Part shown: piece after piece, positions 26,298 to 34,664 of the stretch
Layout: every line of letters starts with the position of its first letter
Position numbering within the stretch: position 1 is the first letter of the stretch
Source: Oceanococcus atlanticus
GTDB taxonomy: Bacteria; Pseudomonadota; Gammaproteobacteria; Nevskiales; Oceanococcaceae
Length of the DNA: 64,000 bases
NCBI RefSeq assembly: GCF_002088235.1
Contig: NZ_AQQV01000001.1
Location: 1,364,001-1,428,000 of the forward strand
Direction of reading: 5' to 3'
The notes under the pieces: generated by a model
Seen by the model: only the letters and a program-made list of their open reading frames with translations
What the model was told of the DNA's origin: nothing
Databases searched by the model: none
Translations under genes and position numbers: made by a program

Positions 26298-29015
26298 TCA
26301 GATCAGACCCAACTCCAGCGCGCGAACCAGCGCACCGGAGCGGTTCTTGACCCCGAGCTTGCCGTAGATGTTATGCAGGTGCCATTTGAGCGTGCCTTCA
26401 GAGACAAAAATGGCCTCGGCGATCTCGCGGTTGCTGAGATCGGATTGCAGGCGACGCAGAATCTGCCGCTCGCGTTTGGTCAGTTCTTCAAACAGTCCGT
26501 TCACGCTGGCCGCTGCAACAGGCTTGAGCGGCGTGGCGACCGCGCACTGCGTGAGTCGGCGGAGCAGGTGCGCTGCGGCCTGCTGATCCGGGGTCAGTTC
26601 TAGCCGATTGAGCACAGGTTGCAGCACCTCGCCCTCATCCACAAACAAACGCACATAGCCGTGCTCCGCACCAAGCAATAAGGCCTCGGCCAGCCGGTGC
26701 TGAGCTTGAACCGGTTTCTCTGCCGCAGACAACGCCAGCACCTGCAGAACCAGCAACTCAGTCTCGCGGCGGGCCAGCCCCAGATCACGACAACGCGTGA
26801 TCGCCGGGTTCAGACGCTCAGCGGCATCCAGCGGGTCACGCATGAGCTGCAAACGGGCGCAGACACGGAACGATTTCTCCGCATCCAGCGAAACCGCCTT
26901 GTCCGGCTCCGGCCAATGATCCAGCTGCAGACGGCGCGCCAACTCATGCGCCTGATCAAGGTGGCCATCACGGCACAACCAATTGAACTGCTCGGTGGCC
27001 AGGGTCAGGGCGGCACGCGAGAGCTGAAAACGGTCGGCGATCTCACGCCCTTTGAGCAGGCTCTGATAACCCGCCTCGGCGTCCCCGTCCAGACGCAACA
27101 GGCGCGCCCGGGTGATGTGGTGCAGGATCAGGTAATCCGCCTGGGCGTAGCTGTCGTTTTCGCTGATACAGTCGATGTGCTCGCGAGCCGCGGCGATCTC
27201 GTCACGCTCATAGTGGACGAAGGCCAGCACGGCATGAGCATGCCCGGCATGCTGATGCATCAAGGACAGGTGCTGGCGCATGTGCTCAAGCAGCTGCTCC
27301 GCCGCGCTCGCCGCCGCGCTGAAGTCCCCGCCCTTGAGATGCAGATAACTCTCGATCGCCAGATTCCAGGACATCAGATAGTGCGCATCGGTGCCCTGAA
27401 ACAGACGCTTGCCCTCGGCGATCACAGCCAGGCCCTGATCGATCTGTGAGTAGCACTTATGGGCAAAGGCCAGCACATTGCGCACCGAGCCCTGATTGAC
27501 CCGCGGCGCCTGCGGCCAGCGCTGCACCCAGTCACTGGATATGCGCATCATGTCGCCCATCTGGTCACCCAGACCGGCGACATGCGCCTCCTGCATGGCC
27601 AGCTCCTGATCCAGCTGGTCGAGCCGCGAACGCGGCAGCTCGGCGCTGGCGGCGAGGCGCTGGCGCAGCGCGGCCAGATTGTCGAGGATCAGGCGCGACT
27701 GGTCCGGCTGACCGTTGAGCATGGTCGCGAACGCGTTCTGCAGATGGATTTCGGGGTAGCGATCGGCCCACTCGCGTGGCAAGCGCTTCATCCATTCCAT
27801 GATGGTTTGCAGGTAGCCCCGCGAGAACACCAGCTCCTCGACATTCTCGGCAAGCCAGCGACTGGCCAAATCCCAGGCCTGGGCACGCATCACGCAATGT
27901 ATGGCTTCCAGGGGCAGGTTCTGCGCCATCAGATGGCGCGCCCCGCGTATCAATGCATCGCGCGCCAGTTCAGGACACTGGCGCTCACCCTGCTCACGGA
28001 AAAACTGCCCGACCAGATGGTGAAAACGGTACCAGCGGCCCTGCGTATCCATGCGTTTGAGAAACAGGTTGCGGGCATGCAGCTCGGCCAGCCGCGCCCC
28101 AGCCAGCGGTGCATCACAGGCCGCAGCGGCTAGACCTTCATCAATGCGATTGAACTGGGCGATCACGAAGATCAGTTCGCGGGTGGGCTGATCCAGGTTG
28201 TCCAGCAACACCTCGCCGAGGTAATCCATCACGCTCTGCGCATTGCCGGCAAAAGCCCGCACCACCGCCGAGGGATCCTGCGCACCCTCCAGAATCAGTG
28301 CAGCCAGTTCCAGTCCGGCCGGCCAGCCCTCGGTACGTTGCACCAGACTGTGGATGTCCGCTGCGGCCAACTGCGCGCGCAGGCGGCTGGACAACAAGGC
28401 GGCGGTTTCCTCGTCACTGAACTTGAGCGCCTCGACGCCAAACTCCTGCAGCTTGCGACGCACGCGCAGGCGCCCCAGTGGCACCGGCACATCCTCGCGG
28501 CTGCCGAGCACGAACTGCACCTGCGCCGGCGCGTAGTTGACCAGCCAGCGCAGCACCTCGAGTACCTCATCACCGCGCACGAAATGCACGTCATCGATGA
28601 ACAGCACCAGGCGATGACTGAGTTCGCTGAGCTCGGTGGCCAAGGCCTCCAGCACGGCGCGAATACCACCGGAAAGCAGGGTGTCCTGCGCATCACGCAA
28701 GGCCGTGCCGGCATCCAGCCCGCCGCGCCGTAAAGCGCCGCCAAGATAGCGCGCAAATCGAGCAGGATCGCTGTCGTCCTCATCCAGGTTCAGCCAGGTG
28801 GTGCGCACGCCAGCATCCTCCAGCGCATGCTGCCATTGAGCCATGACCGTGGATTTGCCGTAGCCGGCCGGGGCAATCACCGTGGCCAGCGAAATACGCC
28901 CGTCACGAAAAGCCTCCGGCAACTGCAACTGCGCCCGCACAATCGGCTCGGCCGCGCCAATCGCTGGGCACAGCTTGGTTTCCAACAACGTTGGCAGGGC
29001 AGGCGCTGGGTTCAT
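26298..29015 (-). CDS. MalT/AlkS-type LuxR-family ATP-dependent transcriptional activator
   Basis: 905 residues. The N-terminal STAND NTPase has Walker A APAGYGKST near residues 49-57 and Walker B RLVLFIDDVH near 135-144. A long helical repeat region is the probable inducer-sensing domain. The C-terminal LuxR helix-turn-helix (about 840-905) contains LTKRERQILRRLQSDLSNREIAEAIFVSEGTLKWHLHNIYGKLGVKNR. This is the architecture of MalT and of AlkS, the alkane-responsive activator. It is divergent from the aldehyde dehydrogenase gene at 29232 and upstream of the GMC gene, both likely targets. No maltose genes are nearby, so an AlkS-like role is favoured (inference). Confidence 0.88.
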   Translation of the reverse strand: MNPAPALPTLLETKLCPAIGAAEPIVRAQLQLPEAFRDGRISLATVIAPAGYGKSTVMAQWQHALEDAGVRTTWLNLDEDDSDPARFARYLGGALRRGGLDAGTALRDAQDTLLSGGIRAVLEALATELSELSHRLVLFIDDVHFVRGDEVLEVLRWLVNYAPAQVQFVLGSREDVPVPLGRLRVRRKLQEFGVEALKFSDEETAALLSSRLRAQLAAADIHSLVQRTEGWPAGLELAALILEGAQDPSAVVRAFAGNAQSVMDYLGEVLLDNLDQPTRELIFVIAQFNRIDEGLAAAACDAPLAGARLAELHARNLFLKRMDTQGRWYRFHHLVGQFFREQGERQCPELARDALIRGARHLMAQNLPLEAIHCVMRAQAWDLASRWLAENVEELVFSRGYLQTIMEWMKRLPREWADRYPEIHLQNAFATMLNGQPDQSRLILDNLAALRQRLAASAELPRSRLDQLDQELAMQEAHVAGLGDQMGDMMRISSDWVQRWPQAPRVNQGSVRNVLAFAHKCYSQIDQGLAVIAEGKRLFQGTDAHYLMSWNLAIESYLHLKGGDFSAAASAAEQLLEHMRQHLSLMHQHAGHAHAVLAFVHYERDEIAAAREHIDCISENDSYAQADYLILHHITRARLLRLDGDAEAGYQSLLKGREIADRFQLSRAALTLATEQFNWLCRDGHLDQAHELARRLQLDHWPEPDKAVSLDAEKSFRVCARLQLMRDPLDAAERLNPAITRCRDLGLARRETELLVLQVLALSAAEKPVQAQHRLAEALLLGAEHGYVRLFVDEGEVLQPVLNRLELTPDQQAAAHLLRRLTQCAVATPLKPVAAASVNGLFEELTKRERQILRRLQSDLSNREIAEAIFVSEGTLKWHLHNIYGKLGVKNRSGALVRALELGLI

Positions 29016-29231
29016 AGTGATACCGCCGGAACCTAACTTAGGGTAGGCGAACCGGACAGGAAAAGGGTCAACACTGTCATGGTCAGAAACTCTGAATGTC
29101 TGACGTGCTGAAATGCCTCCTCAGGCCAGAACTTGTTCTAATAGTGGAGGCGGCAAATCTGGCACGCAGTCCCGACGAAGTCCAGAACATGCGAGGCGCC
29201 AGTGCGCTGACAAAGACAGGAGACACCGATC

Positions 29232-30671
29232 ATGGCCGTAGTACACCCCCTGCATCAAAATGACACCGCAGCGATGCTGCACGCGGCATTCGACCGCCAG
29301 CGCCAGGCCTACCGCGCGGCGCCGGTCCCCACCATTGCCCAGCGCAAACACGACCTCAACCAGCTCAAAGCGCTGCTCAACGACAACCGCGATGCGATCG
29401 TTGATGCGATCTGCCAGGACTATGGCAACCGGGCCCGCAACGAAAGCCTGTTCGCCGACGTCATTTCGGTCACCGACTCGATCAATGACTGCATCAAGAA
29501 GGTCAAGAAATGGGCGCGCCCGCAAAAGCGCCACGTCGACATGGCCCTGTTCCCTGGCGGTCGCAACCGGGTCATTCCGCAACCACTCGGCTGCGTCGGC
29601 GTGATCGTACCGTGGAATTTCCCGGTGTTCCTCAGCTTCGGCCCGCTGGCCGCCGCGTTTGCCGCAGGCAACCGGGCGATGGTCAAAATGTCGGAGAACT
29701 CGATCGCCCTGAGTCGCCTGCTGATCGAGCTGGCTCCCAAATATTTCGAGGCCGACAAGCTCTGCTTCTTCGAAGAAACCGGCGATGTCGGCATCGAATT
29801 CTCGAAGATTCCCTTCGATCTGCTGTTCTTCACCGGCTCGGGCGCAACCGGGCGCAAGGTCATGGCCGCAGCCGCCGCCAACCTGACCCCGGTGGTCCTG
29901 GAGCTGGGCGGCAAGGCGCCGGCCGTAATCGACCCCAAATTCCCGCTTGAAACGGCGGTTCAGCGCATACTCTTCGTCAAGCAATTCAACGCCGGCCAGA
30001 TCTGCACCAACGTGGATTACGTGTTCGTGCACGAATCGCAAACCGACGACTTTGTCAGCGCCGCACAAGCCTGGGCAGCCAAGCACATCCCCGATATCAA
30101 CAGCAACGACTACACCTCGGTGATCGACGAGCGCAGCTACCAGCGCCTCATGACCACCCTGGACGACGCCCGCAGCAAAGGCGCCCGCATCGTCAACCTG
30201 TGCCAGCAGGAACCGGACCCGCAGACTCGCAAGATCCCGCTGCACCTGGTCATGAACACCACGCCGGACATGATCATCCGCCAGCGCGAAACCTTCGGAC
30301 CGCTGCTCATGGTGCTGAACTACAGCTCACCGGACGAGGTCATCAACTACGTCCAGGATCATGACCGCCCGTTGGCTTTCTACCCGTTCAGCAAGGACCG
30401 CAACCTGGTCGATCGGTACATCAACGACACCATGTCGGGCGGGGTTACGGTCAACGACGCGCTCTACCATGTGGCCCAGCACGACATGCCGTTCGGCGGT
30501 GTCGGCCCCAGCGGCATGGGCCACTATCACGGTCACGAAGGCTTTATCACGTTCTCGAAAATGCGCCCGGTGTTCTATCAGGCCCCGTTCAGCGCCATGA
30601 AGCTGCTGCAGCCGCCGTATGGCCGCTTTGCCAACTTCGTGTTCAATTTCCTGGTCAAATTCAAGAAATAA
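29232..30671 (+). CDS. calB: Coniferyl-aldehyde-dehydrogenase-type NAD(P)+ aldehyde dehydrogenase
   Basis: 479 residues, aldehyde dehydrogenase superfamily, subgroup of CALDH/class 3-like enzymes lacking the longer N-terminus. Visible residues: GVIVPWNFPVF (cofactor site), FTGSGATGRKVM, catalytic general base Glu in LELGGKAP near residue 222, and the nucleophile Cys in FNAGQICTNVDYV near residue 256. Enzymes of this group oxidise aromatic or long-chain aldehydes to acids. A C-terminal hydrophobic, basic tail (RFANFVFNFLVKFKK) could touch the membrane, as in fatty aldehyde dehydrogenases. AGGAGA lies before the ATG. Divergent from the MalT-like activator. The symbol is by similarity only. Confidence 0.82.
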   Translation: MAVVHPLHQNDTAAMLHAAFDRQRQAYRAAPVPTIAQRKHDLNQLKALLNDNRDAIVDAICQDYGNRARNESLFADVISVTDSINDCIKKVKKWARPQKRHVDMALFPGGRNRVIPQPLGCVGVIVPWNFPVFLSFGPLAAAFAAGNRAMVKMSENSIALSRLLIELAPKYFEADKLCFFEETGDVGIEFSKIPFDLLFFTGSGATGRKVMAAAAANLTPVVLELGGKAPAVIDPKFPLETAVQRILFVKQFNAGQICTNVDYVFVHESQTDDFVSAAQAWAAKHIPDINSNDYTSVIDERSYQRLMTTLDDARSKGARIVNLCQQEPDPQTRKIPLHLVMNTTPDMIIRQRETFGPLLMVLNYSSPDEVINYVQDHDRPLAFYPFSKDRNLVDRYINDTMSGGVTVNDALYHVAQHDMPFGGVGPSGMGHYHGHEGFITFSKMRPVFYQAPFSAMKLLQPPYGRFANFVFNFLVKFKK

Positions 30672-30676
30672 GCCGC

Positions 30677-30704
30677 CAGCGCCCGCCAAGACCGGCGGGC
30701 GCTG
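30677..30704. terminator. Strong hairpin after the aldehyde dehydrogenase gene
   Basis: An 11-bp perfect stem CAGCGCCCGCC/GGCGGGCGCTG with a 6-nt loop lies 5 bp after the stop. There is no U-tract, so termination would be inefficient or the hairpin may protect the 3' end. Confidence 0.5.
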
Positions 30705-30795
30705 ATCTGCCTCCGCGGACCAGAAGACTATGGTTTTGCAACGCTGACTCGATAGAGTGGCTTCTGGAAGTCCAGCGTCCCACGGAGGCAACGCC

Positions 30796-31701
30796 ATGCA
30801 AAACCTGAACGACCTGTATTTTTTCACTCAGGTCGTCGAATACGGCGGCTTTGCCCCGGCGGGACGCGAGCTGGGTATACCCAAGTCCAAGCTCAGCCGA
30901 CGCATCGCCCTGCTCGAAGAGCGCCTTGGCGTTCGCCTGATCCAACGCTCCTCGCGGCGCTTTCATGTCACCGATATCGGCCGCATCTATCTGCGCCACT
31001 GCAAAGCCATGCTGGTGGAAGCCGAAGCCGCTCAGCAGGCCATCGATGCGATCCACTCGGAACCCTGCGGCCTGATCCGCATGAGCTGCCCGACTACGCT
31101 GCTGCATGTGCACGTCAGCCCGATGCTGAACCGCTTCATGACCCGTTATCCGCAGGTTCAGCTTCAGCTGGACGCGACCAACCGGCGTGTTGACGTGCTC
31201 GGCGAAGGGCTGGATCTGGCCATACGGGTGCGCCCGCCACCGCTGGAGGACAGCGATCTGGTGCTGCGCGTGCTGTCGGCACGCGGACAATGTCTGGTCG
31301 CCAGCCCGGAGCTGCTGCGCGCGCACGCCCCGGTGCACAGCCCCGACGACCTCACCGCGCTGCCCAGCCTGGCCCGTGGCCGCCCCGAAGAAGCCCACCG
31401 CTGGGACTTGCAGGGCCCGGATGAGGCCCAGGCCTCGATCCGTCACACACCGCGCCTGATCACCACCGACATGCTCAGCCTGCGCAGCGCCGCGCTGGCT
31501 GGTCTGGGTATCGTTCAGCTACCCCATCTGATGGTCCACGAACAACTGCAAAACGGCGCGCTGCAGCAGGTGCTGCCGGCCTGGGAGCCACGCGCCGAAA
31601 TCATCCATGCGGTGTTCCCCTCACGGCGCGGCATGCTGCCGGCCGTGCGTGCCCTCATCGACCATCTGGCCAGCGGCTATGCCGCACTCGAGGACAGCTG
31701 A
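30796..31701 (+). CDS. LysR-family transcriptional regulator
   Basis: 301 residues from the ATG at 30796, preceded by GGAGG; an upstream start at 30757 lacks a site. The N-terminal winged helix-turn-helix (residues 4-62: NDLYFFTQVVEYGGFAPAGRELGIPKSKLSRRI) is of the LrhA/DsdC-independent CrgA-like type. The substrate domain is typical up to residue 300. The target is unknown. It stands after the aldehyde dehydrogenase hairpin and converges on alr with a 3-bp gap, so its regulated gene may be elsewhere. Confidence 0.88.
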   Translation: MQNLNDLYFFTQVVEYGGFAPAGRELGIPKSKLSRRIALLEERLGVRLIQRSSRRFHVTDIGRIYLRHCKAMLVEAEAAQQAIDAIHSEPCGLIRMSCPTTLLHVHVSPMLNRFMTRYPQVQLQLDATNRRVDVLGEGLDLAIRVRPPPLEDSDLVLRVLSARGQCLVASPELLRAHAPVHSPDDLTALPSLARGRPEEAHRWDLQGPDEAQASIRHTPRLITTDMLSLRSAALAGLGIVQLPHLMVHEQLQNGALQQVLPAWEPRAEIIHAVFPSRRGMLPAVRALIDHLASGYAALEDS

Positions 31702-31704
31702 GGC

Positions 31705-32769
31705 CTAGTCGCGGATCACCCGCTGGACCCGCCCCTTGACCCGGCACAGCAGCTCGTAGCTGATCGTACCCGCGTGCGCTGCCACCTCATCCACCGGCAG
31801 GTTGCGCCCCCACAGCGTGACCACCTCACCCACGGCCACATCGCCCGCGGCCGTCACATCCAGCGCCAGCATGTCCATCGACACGCGCCCCGCCAACGGC
31901 ACCCGCTGGCCATTGACCCAGGCCTGGGCCGACGGCGCGATACGGCGCGGATAACCGTCGCCATAGCCAATCCCCACCGTCGCGATACGCGAAGGGCGAG
32001 ACGCCACCCAGTCGCCGCCATAGCCGACGGACTGACCCGCTGCGACGTCCTGAAAACCAAGAATCCGTGCCTTGAGGGTCATCACCGGACGCAAATCCAG
32101 ATCGGCACCGGCGATCGGCGAAGATCCATACAGCATGATGCCCGGGCGTACCCAGTCAGCATGGCTGTCAGGATGGGCGATCACCCCAGCCGAGTTGGCC
32201 ATGCTTGCCGGCCAGTCAGGCAGGTGCTCAGCATGAGCCTGACGAAACGCCGCAATCTGCGCCTGAGTCAGCGGATTGAGCGGCTCATCGGCACAGGCGA
32301 AATGGCTCATCATCACCCCATGCACGCCCTTGTCGCACAGGCGTCTGGCCACATCCTTGAACTGTGATGGGGAAAAACCCAGCCGATTCATGCCACTGTT
32401 GAACTTGAGCCACAGCGGCGGCGTATCCGCCATGCGCAGAATCCGCTCCAGCACGCTGTGATCGTGCAGCGTGATCGCTACAGCATGGGCCGCGCACCAG
32501 CGCAAAGCTTCGTCATCCAGCGCCGACGCGGTCAGCAACAAGGGCATGTGTGGCAATTCGTTGCGCAGCCTCTCGGCCTCATCCAGTCGCGCCACCGCAA
32601 TCCCATCCGCCTCCTCGGCCAGCGCACGCGCGCAGGTCAGCAGCCCATGGCCGTAGGCATCCGCCTTGAGCATGGCCATGACACGCGCGCGCGGCGCGCA
32701 GGCCCGCACCTGGGCCAGATTGTGACGCAAAGCCGACAAATCAAGCTCGGCCCACACGGTTTGCAGCAT
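31705..32769 (-). CDS. alr: Alanine racemase
   Basis: 354 residues of the PLP-dependent racemase that interconverts L- and D-alanine for peptidoglycan. The PLP lysine is in MLKADAYGHG near residue 34, and the catalytic tyrosine is in RPGIMLYGSSP near residue 253, supplied by the other subunit. The C-terminal barrel has GRVSMDMLALDV. An in-frame ATG at 32769 starts the protein. Nothing adjacent, such as dadA, marks it as the catabolic form, so alr is used rather than dadX. Confidence 0.92.
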   Translation of the reverse strand: MLQTVWAELDLSALRHNLAQVRACAPRARVMAMLKADAYGHGLLTCARALAEEADGIAVARLDEAERLRNELPHMPLLLTASALDDEALRWCAAHAVAITLHDHSVLERILRMADTPPLWLKFNSGMNRLGFSPSQFKDVARRLCDKGVHGVMMSHFACADEPLNPLTQAQIAAFRQAHAEHLPDWPASMANSAGVIAHPDSHADWVRPGIMLYGSSPIAGADLDLRPVMTLKARILGFQDVAAGQSVGYGGDWVASRPSRIATVGIGYGDGYPRRIAPSAQAWVNGQRVPLAGRVSMDMLALDVTAAGDVAVGEVVTLWGRNLPVDEVAAHAGTISYELLCRVKGRVQRVIRD

Positions 32770-32834
32770 GGCAGCGGATTCAGCGAATCAATGGACCTCT
32801 ATTGTGGCATCGACGCGCGGTGTAATCTGCCCGG

Positions 32835-34664
32835 GTGAGCAAAAACACCCCGCCACAGCAGCCCCCGTTGACCTGGTCCGGGACCCTGCCGGTTCATCCG
32901 CAATATCAGGACAGCTATTACGCGCGTGAGGACGGCGCGGCGGAGTCTCGCCATGTGTTTCTGGACGGCAACGCGCTGGGCGAGCGCTTTGCCCAAACGC
33001 AACATCGCTTCAGCGTGGCCGAACTGGGATTCGGCACCGGGCTGAATTTTCTGCTGACCTGGCAGCTGTGGGACCGTCAGCGCAGGCCCCATGCCCATCT
33101 GACCTATGTCTCGGTGGAAGCGCAGCCGCTTAGCGCCGATCAGATGCGCCTGGCACTCAGCGCCTGGCCCGAGCTGAGCGCGCGCGCTGACCGGCTGATA
33201 GCCGCCTTGCCCGCACCCCGAGCCGGTTTTCAGCACATTCACATCGACACCCATGTGACGTTGCTGCTGCTGTGCGCCGATGTGAGCGAGGCGCTGGCAC
33301 AGGTTCAGCTGCGCGCCGATGCCTGGTTTCTGGACGGTTTTGCCCCATCACGCAACCCGGCCATGTGGGCGCCAGTGGTGCTTGAGCGGGTGGCGGCGCT
33401 GTCGGCGCCGGGTGCCAGCTTTGCCACCTACAGTGCCGCCGGACACGTACGCCGTGCGCTGACGCAGGCTGGTTTCGAGGTGATCAAAGGCCCCGGTTTC
33501 GGGCGCAAGCGCGACATGCTGCGCGGCCGCATCAGCACGCCACCGCCGACAAGGGCCGAGCCTGTCTGGGCGCAGCTACCTCAGCCCCCGCCCAGCACCT
33601 CGACACTGGCGGTGCTGGGCTGCGGCATAGTCGGAGCCTGTCAGGCTCGCGTGCTGGCCGAGCGCGGCCATCGCGTGGATGTGTTCGGCCGCACCGATGC
33701 GGCCAGCCAGCGCATACCGGCCCTGCTGGTCAGAGCGTGGCCGGAAAAGCCCGGCGAACACGGCGTAAGCGCCAGCCAGCGCTACTATCAGCACGCGTTC
33801 GAACAGGCCCGTAGTCTCTATGCCCGCTGCTGCCCGCAAAGTTGGGATGAATACGACGACTGCGGGGTGCTGCACGGCCATGACGCGATCCGCCAGTTGC
33901 TGGACCATCCCCTGATTCATCACCAGCCTGAGATGATCGACAGTGCACAGCATGATGGGCGCCGGTGGCAGCTACGCTGGGATGCTGGCCAGGGCCACTA
34001 CGATCAGCTGCTGCTGTGCTGTGGCGAGGTGCCAGCCGCGCTGCGTCATGCCGTGGTTTTGCCAACCCATCCGGTGGCCGGCCAGGTCGCGCACTGCAAC
34101 GCAGCGTCGAGCAGGCCACGCTGGGGCGCCATCCATGCCTTGCCCCTGGGCACGGGCACCTTGCTGGGCAGCAGTTACCGTCCCGACAGTCGCGACCTGA
34201 CGCTGCAACAGCACGAATCGCTGAAGCTGGTTGAACAGGCGGCCGCGTGCTGGCCAGAGCGTGGCTTCAGCCATGCCCGGGTGCTCAGCGCGCACAGCGG
34301 TGTGCGCATCAGCAGTCCGGACCACCTGCCACTTCTTGGCCCGTGCCCCGATCTCGCATGGTGGCAGAACCACTATGCTGGGCTACGCCACGGACCACGC
34401 CATCAGGATTTTGCCCCACCGCAGTACTGGCCCGGGCTGTGGCTGAATCTGGCCCACGGCTCGCGCGGCGCCACCGGCGCCGTGCTGGCAGCCCTGCAAT
34501 TGTGCAGCCTGCTGGAGAACTCACCCAGCCCGCTGGAGAACGACCTGCAGGCCGCTCTCCATCCCGGGCGTTTCGCCATTCGCCGCCTGCGGCGCGGCCA
34601 GACCGTGTGGCCTACAGATGCGAACCGCGCAACAGATAGGCCAGCGCCATGCCTTCGCGACTGA
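32835..34664 (+). CDS. mnmC: Bifunctional tRNA mnm5s2U34 biosynthesis protein MnmC
   Basis: 609 residues, GTG start at 32835. The N-terminal domain (about 1-235) is a SAM-dependent methyltransferase with VAELGFGTGLNFLLTW and WFLDGFAPSRNPAMW. The C-terminal domain is a FAD-dependent oxidase with TLAVLGCGIVGACQARVLAERGHRV near residues 256-280. The oxidase removes carboxymethyl from cmnm5(s2)U34 and the methyltransferase completes mnm5(s2)U34 in tRNA wobble positions. Length is slightly under that of E. coli MnmC. Its last 53 bp overlap, antisense, the 3' end of the fatty acyl-CoA reductase gene. Confidence 0.9.
   Translation: MSKNTPPQQPPLTWSGTLPVHPQYQDSYYAREDGAAESRHVFLDGNALGERFAQTQHRFSVAELGFGTGLNFLLTWQLWDRQRRPHAHLTYVSVEAQPLSADQMRLALSAWPELSARADRLIAALPAPRAGFQHIHIDTHVTLLLLCADVSEALAQVQLRADAWFLDGFAPSRNPAMWAPVVLERVAALSAPGASFATYSAAGHVRRALTQAGFEVIKGPGFGRKRDMLRGRISTPPPTRAEPVWAQLPQPPPSTSTLAVLGCGIVGACQARVLAERGHRVDVFGRTDAASQRIPALLVRAWPEKPGEHGVSASQRYYQHAFEQARSLYARCCPQSWDEYDDCGVLHGHDAIRQLLDHPLIHHQPEMIDSAQHDGRRWQLRWDAGQGHYDQLLLCCGEVPAALRHAVVLPTHPVAGQVAHCNAASSRPRWGAIHALPLGTGTLLGSSYRPDSRDLTLQQHESLKLVEQAAACWPERGFSHARVLSAHSGVRISSPDHLPLLGPCPDLAWWQNHYAGLRHGPRHQDFAPPQYWPGLWLNLAHGSRGATGAVLAALQLCSLLENSPSPLENDLQAALHPGRFAIRRLRRGQTVWPTDANRATDRPAPCLRD

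Noticed and set aside
29190-29210. Possible sigma-54 promoter before the aldehyde dehydrogenase gene (TGGCACG)
   Set aside because: The -24 box is present but the GC of the -12 box is missing at the required distance.
29121-30245. 374-residue minus-strand frame opposite the aldehyde dehydrogenase
   Set aside because: Antisense to a gene with intact catalytic motifs and a good start; no independent support.
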